A stretch of 64,000 nucleotides of DNA from Lyngbya sp. CCAP 1446/10 (GCF_026130175.1 NZ_JAIGNI010000005.1:1-64000); one strand, 5' to 3'; positions 7,023 through 17,300 are shown, numbered from the stretch's first letter. A program made the numbers and translations. Notes: a model not told the origin generated them from the sequence alone.

Positions 7023-9275
7023 ATGACCCCACCGCAGCCACCCCGCAAACCTCAAACCGTCTTGGGTGCGATCACCCAAGCAGTCCAGACTATTGCCAAG
7101 GTTAATTTTAACCAGCTAGCCCTCAAACCGAATGCCAAAGTACCCGAACTGTGGGTACAAGATGCCGGCGCTGCAAAGGCCGAGGTTTATCCGCTATTGG
7201 GCGATCGATATTTGTTAGGTCGATCGTCCAAAGCTTCTGATATTGTAGTTCGCAATCCCGTTGTCAGTCACGTGCACCTATCCCTGGCGCGAGATACTCG
7301 ACGGCGAACACCGTTTGTGATCAAAGATGAAGACTCTACCAACGGCATTTACAGAGGTAAAAGACGAGTTAAAAGTATGTCCCTGCGTCACGGAGACGTG
7401 TTCACCTTAGGCCCACCGGAACTTGCCGCCGCCGTCAGAGTTCAGTACATAGATCCGCCACCTTGGTATTTTGAATTTTTGCGTTACAGCTTTTACGGTG
7501 TCAGCGGAATTACCACTTTGATCGCTATTTTGGTCGGCTTTGAATCGAGCAAGTTTCAAGTACGACCTCTGCCGAGAAGTATCAACGGGCCCGTGATAGT
7601 TTACGCCCGCGACGGACAAACTCCCCTGCGCCCTCCGCAGAATAACGCTCACGTAGAATTAAAGGGATTGCAGGATTTTTCGCCTTATTTATCCAAGGCG
7701 GTACTTGCTTCGGAAGACAGCCGCTACAATTGGCATTTGGGTGTAGATCCGATCGGGGTTTTGCGCGCGCTGTTGACCAACGTGCGCGGCGGAGGAATTC
7801 GCGAAGGCGGCAGCACAGTGACGCAGCAGTTAGCGAGGAGTTTGTTTCGAGATTATGTGGGAACTCAAGATTCCGCCGGACGCAAATTGCGGGAAGCCGT
7901 AGTTGCTTTGAAACTGGAGAGTTATTACAGCAAAGACGAGCTATTGCTGACTTATTTGAATCGCGTGTTTTTGGGAATTGACCTGTACGGTTTTGAGGAT
8001 GCGTCTCTGTTTTATTTTGGCAAGTCGGCGAAGGATTTGAGTTTGTCGGAAGCAGCGACTTTGGCGGGCATTTTGCCAGCGCCAAACAGTTTTAATCCGA
8101 TTCAAAATTATCAGTTGGCGGTGCAATATCGCGATCGGGTAATCGAACGAATGCGCGCAATGGGGACTGTTACTCAGGAAGAAGCCGATCGCGCGAGGCG
8201 ATCGCGAATCGACATCAATCCCAAAGCCCGCCAATACCTGCAAAGTACGATCGCGCCTTATTTCTACAGTTATGTATTTGACGAATTAGAATTTTTGCTG
8301 GGGGCGCAATTAGCCAGAGAAGGCAATTTTATTGTAGAAACAGGCTTAAATCCCGGTCTGCAAAAAGTGGCTGAATCTTCCCTGAGAAATGCTGTAGAAA
8401 ATGCCGGAGCGAGTGCAGGTTTTTCTCAAGGAGCTGTGGTAACTCTTAATACTAAAACTGGAGAAGTTTTAGCTTTAGTTGGCGGCGTAGATTATTTGCA
8501 AAGTCAATTTAATCGAGCCACCCAAGCATTGAGACAGCCCGGTTCTACATTTAAGATTTTCACCTATACAGCCGCCTTAGAAAGCGGAATATCACCAAAT
8601 AAGACCTATTCTTGCGAGCCGCTTTCCTGGGGCGGACAAAGTTACAGCGGCTGTGCCAGAACTAGCGGTAGCGCTGATATGTATCGGGGTTTAGCACAGT
8701 CAGAAAATCCCATTGCTTTGAGAGTCGCACAAGATGTCGGCTTAGACAATGTAGTGGCGATGGCTAAACGTTTGGGGATTACATCTCCACTGCGTTCTAC
8801 CCCTGGTTTGGTGTTAGGTGAAAGTGAAGTTAACGTATTACAATTAACGGGTGCATTCGGGGTTTTGGCGAACCGGGGTTTGGGCAATCGCCCCCATGTG
8901 ATCAAGCGAATTATTGACAGCAGCGATTGCAAAGATCGAAATGATTTTAAAAGTTGTCGGGTGATTTATGACTATCAAAAAGATGGCGTTGCTAATCGGC
9001 AGTTAGTTTCTGAAGCCGTAGCGGATACGATGACTGATATGCTGCAAGGTGTTGTCCGGGGAGGTACGGGTAGTAGTGCTGCTTTGGGGTTGGGAGAAGC
9101 TGGAAAAACAGGCACGACTAATGATAATAAGGATTTGTGGTTTGTCGGTTATATTCCCAGTCAGGAACTGGTGACGGGAGTTTGGTTGGGAAATGATGAT
9201 AATTCTCCGACTGCCGGAGGTAGTGCAAATGCTGCTCAGTTGTGGGGCGAATATATGCGGCAGGTGGCGCGTTAA
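7023..9275 (+). CDS. Class A penicillin-binding protein with N-terminal FHA domain
   Basis: About 750 residues. An FHA domain (about 50-125; YLLGRSSKASDIV, NPVVSHVHLSL, DEDSTNGIY) is followed by a membrane helix (about 157-175). Then come a GT51 glycosyltransferase (about 210-390; EDSRYNWHLGVD, GGSTVTQQLAR) and a transpeptidase (about 460-745) with STFK, SEN and KTGTT motifs. It should polymerise and cross-link peptidoglycan in the periplasm, while the cytoplasmic FHA domain would read phosphothreonine, linking wall synthesis to Ser/Thr kinases, two of which are encoded in this window. The ATG at 7023 (MTPPQPPRK) was chosen; earlier in-frame codons lie close to the MITE-like repeat. Confidence 0.92.
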   Translation: MTPPQPPRKPQTVLGAITQAVQTIAKVNFNQLALKPNAKVPELWVQDAGAAKAEVYPLLGDRYLLGRSSKASDIVVRNPVVSHVHLSLARDTRRRTPFVIKDEDSTNGIYRGKRRVKSMSLRHGDVFTLGPPELAAAVRVQYIDPPPWYFEFLRYSFYGVSGITTLIAILVGFESSKFQVRPLPRSINGPVIVYARDGQTPLRPPQNNAHVELKGLQDFSPYLSKAVLASEDSRYNWHLGVDPIGVLRALLTNVRGGGIREGGSTVTQQLARSLFRDYVGTQDSAGRKLREAVVALKLESYYSKDELLLTYLNRVFLGIDLYGFEDASLFYFGKSAKDLSLSEAATLAGILPAPNSFNPIQNYQLAVQYRDRVIERMRAMGTVTQEEADRARRSRIDINPKARQYLQSTIAPYFYSYVFDELEFLLGAQLAREGNFIVETGLNPGLQKVAESSLRNAVENAGASAGFSQGAVVTLNTKTGEVLALVGGVDYLQSQFNRATQALRQPGSTFKIFTYTAALESGISPNKTYSCEPLSWGGQSYSGCARTSGSADMYRGLAQSENPIALRVAQDVGLDNVVAMAKRLGITSPLRSTPGLVLGESEVNVLQLTGAFGVLANRGLGNRPHVIKRIIDSSDCKDRNDFKSCRVIYDYQKDGVANRQLVSEAVADTMTDMLQGVVRGGTGSSAALGLGEAGKTGTTNDNKDLWFVGYIPSQELVTGVWLGNDDNSPTAGGSANAAQLWGEYMRQVAR

Positions 9276-9299
9276 CAGTTGACAGTTGACAGTTGACAG
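9276..9299. repeat. CAGTTGA heptamer array starting at the PBP stop codon
   Basis: Three tandem CAGTTGA units start immediately after the TAA of the PBP gene. The same heptamer follows the stops of xisI, yqeY, pstA, rluD and psb32. Confidence 0.85.
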
Positions 9300-9334
9300 C
9301 GAAGTTTTTAGGCTGGGGATTTAAGAAGAGACGA

Positions 9335-9516
9335 CGGTTGAAACCGCGTCTACCCAGACAAAACCCGCCTCCGCGGGTTGAAGACAAAGACGGTTAAAAT
9401 TACGTTATCTTCTTCAGTCCGCGGAGGCGGACATCGTTTGTGTAGATGTGGTTTCAACCGTACGTCTTCAGTCTGCGGAGGCGGACATGGTTTGTGTAGA
9501 CGCGGTTTCAACCGCC
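9335..9516. repeat. Hairpin repeat family (CGCGGAGGCGG), copy 1, one and a half units
   Basis: Outer arms CGGTTGAAACCGCGTCTAC and GTAGACGCGGTTTCAACCG, inner arms CCGCCTCCGCGG and CCGCGGAGGCGG. The right half occurs twice, at about 9412-9463 and 9464-9516. It lies between two convergent genes, so it may help end transcription, and it supplies the end of cobA. Related copies are at 14091-14222 and 35118-35255. Confidence 0.8.
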
Positions 9517-10271
9517 GCCTGATATGGCCGACAGCCTGACAATATTGAGTGTAAATTGACGACATTTCCGATTACCGCGATCGCAGGTGCGGAAAATCCA
9601 GCCACCTCAACTTGCTCTACAATTGTACTCAAAGTGCCGATCAATTCTTCTTGTTCCGGCCGCGTTCCCCAGCGCACTAATGCTATGGGCGTTTCTGCAC
9701 TCAATTCGGCTGTTGTTAACTGGCCGATGATATAAGGCAAATTGTGGATTCCCATGTATACTACAATGGTTTCGGAGCCACGGGCGATCGCCTGCCAATT
9801 TACCTCTGGCCGATATTTTCCCGCTGATTCGTGGCCGGTGACAAAGGTAACTGACGAACTGTACGATCGATGTGTGAGAGGAATTCCCGCATAAGCAGCG
9901 GCCGCAATCCCAGAAGTTACACCCGGAACGACTTCCACCGCAACTCTAGCTTTTACCAACTCTTCCATTTCTTCGCCACCGCGCCCGAAAATAAATGGAT
10001 CACCGCCTTTGAGACGAACTACGATCGCATTATTTTGAGCTTTTTCGATCATTAACTGAGTTGTTTCGTCCTGCATTAACGAGTGACGGCCTTTGCGTTT
10101 GCCGGCATCAATTCGTTCTGCTTGCGGATTGATTACTGCCAAAATTTGAGGGCTGACTAAAGCATCGTAAATCACGACATCCGCACACTCTAACAGAGCT
10201 TTTCCCTTTAACGTCATCAAACCCGGGTCTCCGGGCCCTGCACCTACCAAATACACTTTACCTAAAGACAT
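9468..10271 (-). CDS. cobA: Uroporphyrinogen-III C-methyltransferase
   Basis: S-adenosylmethionine uroporphyrinogen-III methyltransferase, which makes precorrin-2 at the branch to sirohaem and cobalamin. Family motifs are YLVGAGPGDPGL at the N-terminus, VVRLKGGDPFIFGRGGEE in the middle and VEVVPGVTSG. The ATG at 10271 (MSLGKVYLVGAG) matches the family start and has AAGGA upstream. An ATG 14 codons earlier (10313) overlaps the cbiX stop as ATGA and is possible through coupling. The last roughly 15 residues are encoded by the hairpin repeat at 9335-9516 and are not part of the family. Operon with the chelatase upstream. Confidence 0.92.
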   Translation of the reverse strand: MSLGKVYLVGAGPGDPGLMTLKGKALLECADVVIYDALVSPQILAVINPQAERIDAGKRKGRHSLMQDETTQLMIEKAQNNAIVVRLKGGDPFIFGRGGEEMEELVKARVAVEVVPGVTSGIAAAAYAGIPLTHRSYSSSVTFVTGHESAGKYRPEVNWQAIARGSETIVVYMGIHNLPYIIGQLTTAELSAETPIALVRWGTRPEQEELIGTLSTIVEQVEVAGFSAPAIAVIGNVVNLHSILSGCRPYQAAVETASTQTMSASAD

Positions 10272-10309
10272 TTTGCTTGCTTCCTTGACCTCTTCTGTGT
10301 CTTTGCGAT

Positions 10310-11050
10310 TCATTTTTGAATTAAATCCCGAATTAAGTCTGCTAATTCTACACTTGCGCCTAGAGGATTTGCGAGATGAAGCTCCGCCGCAGGGAATTGC
10401 TGCTTTAGCTGTGCGACATTTTTGGCGATCGCATCTGTAATTCCTCCATTAAATAAGAAGTATGGCACAATTCCTATTTGCTGCTGTCCACCACGAACTA
10501 AACTGTCAATTCGCTCTTCCAAACTCGGCTTTACCGACCAATAAGCTGTCTGTGCACCGAGTTCGCTGGCGATTTCCTCGACTGTCGAGTTACCTCCGGG
10601 GCGGCGGCTGCCGTGAGATAATACAATCCATTTTGGGGATAGCAAATTGGGGAGAAAAGCTACGTCTTGCATCTGAGTTTTCAGCAAGTTTGTTAAGCCC
10701 GCTTCCTGGGAACCTAAATGCGGGCGCACTTCTATTTTTAACCGGGAACCAAAAATTTTTTGGGCAATTTCCACCTCTGCGGGTATGTCTTCGGCGACGT
10801 GAACTCCCGGTAATAAAAATACGGGCAGGATTTGCAATTCTGTCAGTCCCAGCGACAGGGTATGTTCGCCAAAACTGCAAATTTGTTCGTGGAGTGGCGC
10901 GGGGCCGAGTTCTAGGGTGGCGGTGGCGACTGCGGGGAACGAGTCAGGCAATTTTTGAGACAGCAGTTGACTTAGGTTTTCCAAACCGATTTGGGGTCTG
11001 GGGTCGCGGCTGCCGTGGGAAACTAATAAATAGGTCGATCGCAATTTCAA
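10310..11050 (-). CDS. sirB: Sirohydrochlorin chelatase (CbiX/SirB type)
   Basis: 246 residues made of two related halves, each starting with a strand and the metal-ligand motif: LLVSHGSRDPRP at about 8 and IVLSHGSRRPGG at about 144. This is the long two-domain CbiX/SirB architecture. It inserts iron (sirohaem) or cobalt into sirohydrochlorin, the product two steps after CobA, which fits its coupling with cobA. Substrate metal cannot be told from sequence alone. It is upstream of cobA in the same operon, with only a short gap or a 4-bp overlap depending on the cobA start used. Confidence 0.88.
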   Translation of the reverse strand: MKLRSTYLLVSHGSRDPRPQIGLENLSQLLSQKLPDSFPAVATATLELGPAPLHEQICSFGEHTLSLGLTELQILPVFLLPGVHVAEDIPAEVEIAQKIFGSRLKIEVRPHLGSQEAGLTNLLKTQMQDVAFLPNLLSPKWIVLSHGSRRPGGNSTVEEIASELGAQTAYWSVKPSLEERIDSLVRGGQQQIGIVPYFLFNGGITDAIAKNVAQLKQQFPAAELHLANPLGASVELADLIRDLIQK

Positions 11051-11131
11051 TAGGGATTTGATGTTAAGGGTCGATGATGTTGAATAATTCTAACATCTGG
11101 GAGCCTAAATTCCTAAAAAAACATAACAACG

Positions 11132-11165
11132 ATATCCCCTACTTCTATAAGAAGTAGGGGATATA
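11132..11165 (-). terminator. Terminator-like hairpin after the Mn-catalase gene
   Basis: A long perfect stem, ATATCCCCTACTTC / GAAGTAGGGGATAT, with a loop of about 6 nt lies 18 bp past the catalase stop. On the minus strand it is followed by CGTTGTTATG and a run of seven T residues, so the T tract is not directly adjacent. Confidence 0.6.
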
Positions 11166-11183
11166 AGTTGCCGAATATTTTGA

Positions 11184-11867
11184 TTAACCTTTGGGTTCAG
11201 GATCGGCGACGTACTTGAAAGTAGGTTCAGAATTCAAAGCATTGGGTTTGTCCTTCCCATCACTAGACAAGTTAAAGAACAAATCTACTGTTGAATCTGG
11301 CGCGATATTTCCGAACAGCGGATCGGTAAGTTTGCCCATTGATTGCAGAGCATTCATGAACATTTGAGTGTGGGAAATTTCCCGAGTTAGCAAGAAGTGC
11401 AGTGTCTTTTTGGTTCCGGCATCCGGCGCTAGTTTAATCAATTCTTCGTAGGTTTGGCGAGCTCCTGCTTCCGCAGCGATATCAGCGCGCAAATCGCGCA
11501 CCACATCCCCGCCTTCGTTGATATAAGCTGCTGTCCAAGCTTGACCTTGGCTGTCCAACAAGTGCGGGCCTACACCACGTATCGCAAACAAAGTGCTTTT
11601 GTAAGCATCTGTTTGATCAACGTTTTTGGTGTGCATTTCGATGAGTTGGCCCACCATTTCTAAGTGGCTGAATTCTTCGATCGCAATATCTTGGAGCATA
11701 TCCTTAATCTCTGCATTTTCACAGTGAAAAGACTGCACCCAGTATTGCAGAGCTGCTGTCAGTTCTCCGGTGGCTCCGCCAAACTGTTCTAGCAGCAATT
11801 GAGCAAAACGGGGGTTGGCTTCGTCTACAGTCACCGCAGCCATTAATTGTTTTTTGTGAAAAAACAT
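11184..11867 (-). CDS. Manganese catalase family protein
   Basis: About 227 residues of the ferritin-like four-helix type. Metal-ligand glutamates and histidines are visible in ATGELTAALQYW, DIAIEEFSHLEMVGQLIE, AEAGARQTYEEL and LLTREISHTQMF, as in dimanganese catalases, which break down hydrogen peroxide without haem. The ATG at 11867 (MFFHKKQLMAAV) was chosen because GAGAGG lies about 9 bp upstream. The frame is open 25 codons further up but the extra part is not family-like. It stands alone, with no operon partner. Confidence 0.85.
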   Translation of the reverse strand: MFFHKKQLMAAVTVDEANPRFAQLLLEQFGGATGELTAALQYWVQSFHCENAEIKDMLQDIAIEEFSHLEMVGQLIEMHTKNVDQTDAYKSTLFAIRGVGPHLLDSQGQAWTAAYINEGGDVVRDLRADIAAEAGARQTYEELIKLAPDAGTKKTLHFLLTREISHTQMFMNALQSMGKLTDPLFGNIAPDSTVDLFFNLSSDGKDKPNALNSEPTFKYVADPEPKG

Positions 11868-12064
11868 CGATCGATACCTCTCTTTAGTTCGGTTGTTACA
11901 GTCGCCAGATTGCCGACTTGTATCTGTGTTTACCTTCAGCATCCATTGTGCGACAAGCGAGAACCTCGAACCTCGCTCGCTGGATACATCTAGCGGGAGC
12001 CATTTCTCTGCTTTCAGGTAGATTTAAAATATAAAATTTTACTTAGTTATTTGGTACACAAGGA

Positions 12065-13609
12065 TTACGATTTAGCAGGCTCATTATTGTTGCACTCGGT
12101 TAATTTTGCTGACAGGGCATCGAGGTGTCGCACCCACTGAATGCCGCCCACCCAACTGCGAGACGGGAGGTGTCCGATTGGTGCTTTTTGAGTAAATTTA
12201 ATTTGTCCTGAAGCGATAGTAGAGTTGTAAGTTGGCCAGTTTACCCGATCGCAAAATCGGATATAATCTCCCTTAACGCTTTCGTAGATTTGCTTTTGGA
12301 CACTGAAACCAAACCGACCTTGACTATAATGTAGCCACAGGCGATCGACTGTTTGCAAATCTGGGCACGGTAACTTGTAAATTTGGCTGATTTCTAACGG
12401 AGTTCCCGGTTCTAGCGAGAGAGATTGACACATGACTGTCCAAGTTTCGCGATCGGCTTCTTTCCACTTTTTGCTTGACAAACAATCCCGTAGTTTGGTA
12501 TAATCAACTGCCCGTGCAGAAGTCATAGTCGGAACGAAATTAGAAGTAACAGATAAATAAAAACTTTCTGGCGAATTAGCCGCAGTTTTGGTCGGTGAAA
12601 TCGGAAAATTAGGAGTTGGTGGCGCGGTGAGATTATCTGAGTTAGGGCTATCAATGATCGTAGGGGCGATCCTCTGCGAGGGCTTTGCTAACGGCTGTTT
12701 CGGCAAAAGTAAATCTTGAGGGCGAACATCTAAAACTGCATTGATATCTTGCAAAACTTCCGACGCAAAACTGTAGCGTTGACAAAGATGAGTTTGCAGC
12801 AATTTATTTAAAATTTCACCTAACTCGTTGCTAATACTCGTGCCTTTCGGGAGAAAGTCGCGCCACCACCAGCGTTCAGTGTTGCAGTCATACATATCCA
12901 ACGGCGGAACTTGCGTCATTAGGCGAACGCAAGTAACACCTAAACTGTAAAGATCACTAGCAGGAAATACTTTACCACGCATTTGTTCAGGAGCTATATA
13001 ATCTTGACTGCCGATGAGCGTTGCTGGACGGAGTAGGGCTGAATCAGTCAGCAGTTTAGCAATGCCGAAATCAATTAATACAAGTTTATTGTTAGATTGG
13101 CGGCGGATAATATTTTCTGGTTTAATGTCGCGGTGAACGACGTGGCTATTGTGGATAAATTGCAGCACGGGTAATAGGTCTTGCAGCAGTTGCCAAATTT
13201 TATTTTCATCGTATACACTCTCCTCTAATTCTTGTTTGAGAGTCGGCCCGTCTATAAATTCTTGAACTAAATAAATCTGGCGTTCTTGTTCAAAGCAGGC
13301 TAATAATTTGGGAATTTGTGGGTGTTTGAGGTCGTCTAAACGGATGGCTTCTTGGTGGAATAATTCAAGGGCTTTGTTGAATATTTTTGGATCGCGATCG
13401 TGAAAATAAAATTGCTTTACTGCACAGCGGGGGTGCGATGGGATGTCTTCATCAATTGCTAGGAAAGTTTTGCCAAATCCACCTCTACCTATGAGTTGAA
13501 TCGGGCGATATCGCTGTCTTAGCAATAGGTTAAAGCCGCAGTTTAAGCAATGTTCTGCGGTGTTGGGGTTTTCGGGTTTTTGACATTCTGGATTTAGGCA
13601 GTAACTCAT
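12065..13609 (-). CDS. Ser/Thr protein kinase with C-terminal GUN4 domain
   Basis: 514 residues in four parts. A small zinc ribbon (CLNPECQ, CLNCGF, 1-25) is followed by a Hanks-type kinase domain (about 33-295) with a glycine loop IGRGGFGKT, CAVKQF lysine, HRDIKPENII catalytic loop, LIDFGIA and APEQ. After a linker rich in Pro/Thr/Ser comes a GUN4 domain (about 366-500; LRDCLSSKKWKEAD, LWLHYSQGRFGFSVQKQIYES). GUN4 domains bind porphyrins and stimulate Mg-chelatase, so the fusion suggests a kinase that senses a tetrapyrrole. Such fusions are known from cyanobacterial genomes but, as far as I know, not well studied. No membrane helix is seen. Confidence 0.9.
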   Translation of the reverse strand: MSYCLNPECQKPENPNTAEHCLNCGFNLLLRQRYRPIQLIGRGGFGKTFLAIDEDIPSHPRCAVKQFYFHDRDPKIFNKALELFHQEAIRLDDLKHPQIPKLLACFEQERQIYLVQEFIDGPTLKQELEESVYDENKIWQLLQDLLPVLQFIHNSHVVHRDIKPENIIRRQSNNKLVLIDFGIAKLLTDSALLRPATLIGSQDYIAPEQMRGKVFPASDLYSLGVTCVRLMTQVPPLDMYDCNTERWWWRDFLPKGTSISNELGEILNKLLQTHLCQRYSFASEVLQDINAVLDVRPQDLLLPKQPLAKPSQRIAPTIIDSPNSDNLTAPPTPNFPISPTKTAANSPESFYLSVTSNFVPTMTSARAVDYTKLRDCLSSKKWKEADRETWTVMCQSLSLEPGTPLEISQIYKLPCPDLQTVDRLWLHYSQGRFGFSVQKQIYESVKGDYIRFCDRVNWPTYNSTIASGQIKFTQKAPIGHLPSRSWVGGIQWVRHLDALSAKLTECNNNEPAKS

Positions 13610-13905
13610 ATTGATTTTGGATTTTTTTTAAACGAACCGCGAAGGCGCAAAGGGCGCCAAGGAAGAAAGAAGGGAAGGATGAGGGAATTGATGTAGTCTG
13701 GGCTATGAGGCTATTTTAGTGTGCTGGGCTGAATCGGGACGCTGGGAAACCTGCTGATCCCAAGCTGCGTGATTACTCAGGAAGCGGGATTATTGCAGCT
13801 TTCCCAAAGGGAAAATTGTGCTAAACTCTTGCTGTGCCTGGAATGGGAGGCGCAATTGATCTGTCGGGTTCAGGGACGCTGAAAAATATTTTGAAATATT
13901 TTTGC

Positions 13906-13935
13906 TTTACCCCTAGACTTGTGCTGAGATATGAT
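13906..13935 (+). promoter_or_regulatory. Possible promoter of tRNA-His
   Basis: TTTACC (13906-13911) and TATGAT (13930-13935) are separated by 18 bp and lie 20 bp before the tRNA. The -10 box is good and the -35 box weak. Confidence 0.4.
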
Positions 13936-13955
13936 GCTATAGTTATAAACGTTAT

Positions 13956-14029
13956 GGCGAGTGTAGCCAAGTGGTTAAGGCAGTGGTTTGTGGTACCACC
14001 ATTCGTGGGTTCAATTCCCATCATTCGCC
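13956..14029 (+). tRNA. trnH: tRNA-His (GUG)
   Basis: A full cloverleaf can be folded. The acceptor stem has 8 bp including the extra G(-1):C73 pair that identifies tRNA-His. The D arm is followed by the anticodon stem GTGGT/ACCAC with loop TTGTGGT, giving anticodon GUG, and the T arm has loop TTCAATT. The 3' CCA is not encoded. It resembles chloroplast trnH closely. Confidence 0.96.
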
Positions 14030-14090
14030 CTTTTGATTTTATTGTGCAGATTCAGACGCGCCTTGTGTGCGGTGATGCAGATCGGACGTA

Positions 14091-14222
14091 CGGTTGAAAC
14101 CGCGTCTACACAAACAATGTCCGCCTCCGCGGACTGAAGAAGGTAACGTGATTTTTATCGCCCGGTCTTCGTCTTTAACCCGCGGAGGCGGGTTTCGTCT
14201 GTGTAGACGCGGTTTCTAACCG
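14091..14222. repeat. Hairpin repeat family (CGCGGAGGCGG), copy 2
   Basis: A complete unit of about 132 bp. The arms CGGTTGAAACCGCGTCTACAC and GTGTAGACGCGGTTTCTAACCG, with inner arms TCCGCCTCCGCGGA and CCCGCGGAGGCGGG, surround a centre of about 50 bp. It lies downstream of tRNA-His. Confidence 0.8.
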
Positions 14223-14249
14223 CCGGATCTTCTTAACCGTTCTTCTTAA

Positions 14250-14307
14250 CCGGTGCGGTGCACACACTACAAATTCAATTGGTGCGCGGTGCACACCCTA
14301 CAAACTA
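14250..14307. repeat. GGTGCGCGGTGCACACCCTACAAACT repeats in two copies
   Basis: Two partly palindromic copies of a dispersed family (GGTGCGCARTGCGCACCCTACAA) also seen at 28628-28825 and 54289-54415. The rest of the gap up to the helicase gene holds only AAATCTAA-type low-complexity repeats and no gene. Confidence 0.65.
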
Positions 14308-14370
14308 CGAACCTATGTGCTAATCTTAAATCCAATCTAAAATCTAACATCTAAAATCTAAAATCAAAAT

Positions 14371-17300
14371 ATGCCATCTTTAGTAGCAGAAGATTGGGGA
14401 TATAAATTTAGTGGCGATCGCACGATTAATAAGTTTATTGGCCAAGTTGAAGGGGACGCGGCTTTAGCGAAATATTGCGATTGGGAATGCAGGGATCGTG
14501 CGGAACTTCTGATGTCGGAGATAGCCGGCAAATCCCACAGTCTTTTTTATGTGCGCCGCCAAAAGGTGAATGAGAGATTTTCTGAGGAAGAAATCTGGGA
14601 ATTGATTCTTGCTACGGATGGAGATTATTTTGAATTGCCGGAATTGTTGCAAAAAGCCGATCGCACTTTGCGATTACTAGCAACTGTACGCATAGAAGAC
14701 GGAATCGGTGGCTTAAAACTGCTGGATGCTGGTTTGGTGGCGGTTCCCAGAGGGAGAAAAGATGGCTATGTTTTGCCGGTACAGTTGCGACTTTTGCCGA
14801 AAAGTCGATCGCCAATTCCCGCAAAGTCGATCGCCCGCGTCCAACAAATGCCATTCTGGGACGATAGACATATACCGAGTACCGAACAATTAAAAGTTTG
14901 GCACACTTTCTTAAATGTCGAAAAACGCATCGCCGAGGCGCGTCAATTTTGTGTACCTTTCCGCGCGCACAACTACGGTTCCGGCTTCAAAATCGTTACT
15001 TTTGAAATCGATCGCAATTCTGCAACTCTTGACGGCTACGATGAGAATCCCTTACAAATCGGCGACTTTCGCGAAAGGCTAAAAAAAGCCAGAAATGAAG
15101 ACATTATTTTATTTGATTCGCCACCGGGAAGCAGAAGTGGCCGCGATGGCGAGACTTTGGGTAGCATTGCGGAAATTGAGTTTGATCATGGTAAATTACG
15201 GATTAAGTTAGATGTTGATTTGGGCGATCGCCTGGCGGGCGGCAGATATCAACTACCAAAACAAGGATTCTTGTATTTCGAGGCGGCGGGCGATATCAGT
15301 CAGATCGATCGCAAGAAAAAAGCTTTAAAAATGCTCACGGATGGCCGCGCTCAAAATCCCTATTTAAGCGAGTTTTTATTCGACTCTTCCCAGGCGAGAA
15401 TTCCCGATAAATTGGTTAAGTTGGATCGGGAAGACTTATTAAATCGCAATGCTAATGATGATCAACTCGCCGCCGTAGAAATGGTGCTTTCGGCGCGGGA
15501 TTTAATTCTAATTCAAGGGCCGCCGGGAACCGGAAAAACGACGGTGATTGCGGAAATTTGCTATCAAATTGCCCGTAAAGGTGGGAAAACTCTCATTGCT
15601 TCGCAAGCTAATTTAGCGGTTGATAATGCTTTGAGTCGGTTGGTTCATAATCCGGCGATTCGGGCTTTGCGGAAGGGAAAAGCTCATAAGGTGCAGGAAG
15701 AAGGGCAGCCGTTTTTAGAAGAAAATGCGATCGGCACTTGGCTACAAAATACGGCGACTGATTGCGAACAAAAACTGTCGCAGCGTCAGATTAATGTCAC
15801 ATCTTTGCGGCAGTTGCTGGCAGATTTCGACAGATTTAATCCCTATTCTGCCGCCGAGAGAGCTTTTTTCAAGGGATTAAAACACCTACATGATAGTCAG
15901 GCAGATATTGAGGAAAGGTTGAGCGTGCAATCAGCAGCTTATCAACTAAGTTTAACTGCCAAAAGCGAGATTGCATCTTTAGTTGATGGGCTGGCCAATC
16001 TTCTATCTGCGCCGGATGTTAACTGGGAATCTTCAGAAATTGCCGAGTTTATGCCGAAACTAAAACCTTATTCTGAAGGCAATGTTTTAGTCGAAAACTT
16101 TATGGCAAATGTGCGGATTTGCGTCAATCATGCTATTCAAATAGGATTCGATCGCCCGATGTGCGGCGCGTTTGGAATTGCGGTTTGGTTGCGCGAAACT
16201 GTAGCACCGCAATTATCCGAATTTAAGACGGCGTGCGATCGCGCTGAGGATGTTTGTCACGCGATGTCAGGGGTTGCGGAGTCGTTGCGGGTGTCGCGCC
16301 AGTTGTCGGATGCGGTGAATCAGCTACAGTTGGGCGACAAGCAAAATCAGACACATCGCCACAATCTCGAACAAAAAATCCAGAATTTGGAACTCCGAAA
16401 AACCGAAATTGCGGCGGTTGTCGTCGCCGTTGCGGGATGGATTGAGACGGCGGATACGGGATTGTATGAAGTCGTGAAAGCTTGCTGGGAAACGGGCGCG
16501 ATGCTGACGGATGATATGGTAGAATTGCCCGCAGGATTGCTGAAAATTGCTCGACAGCTCAAAATGCCGATCGTCCCGCCGAAGTGTAAAGTCAGTTTGC
16601 CCGATTTGGAGCGGTTGCGGCAGGCGCTATCCCACGAAGCCACCGCAGGTTTTAAGGACATTCAAGGGCAGCAGTTCCGATTTAGCGAGTTTTTACACCT
16701 AAATTTGAGTCAAACGCCGATCGTGCTCACTGCGGGCGATCGCACGCAATGGCAACAACTAGCCAAAGACTTCGCCAGCTATACCCAAGTCAGTCCCAGT
16801 CAACGCAAATTTATCATCGAAAAAGCTAGCACTTTCTTAGCTAACATCCAACAATTTTATAGTGAATCATTGCAGCCAAATCAAATCCAGGCAACCTTCG
16901 ATCGCCTAGTCAAAGAATTGCTGCACAGCATTCTCGGAAACGCCCGTCAGTGCATAGTTCCCCTAAAAACCGAAACCGAACAACAACTGATCAAACAGCA
17001 ACAGTTATTAGATAAAATCGGTCAAACCGTCAGTCAGCAGCAAATATCCGCCGCCCAAGTTCAGGTAGAAACAGCGCAGCAAGAAGCTAACTTAAAAATT
17101 AGCGAAGTTACGAATTTATTGCAAGCAATTGTAGAACTACCAAACGTACCGGAAAAATTGCGGATCTTAGCCTCTCAATATCTCGCGCAAAAGTCAAATA
17201 TTTGGGAACAGCCGCAGCATTTTGTTAAGCAAATTGATGTTTGGAAAACCAGTCTGATTCAGCTTGAAAAATCCATTGCTGACTTAGATCCGTTCGCAAT

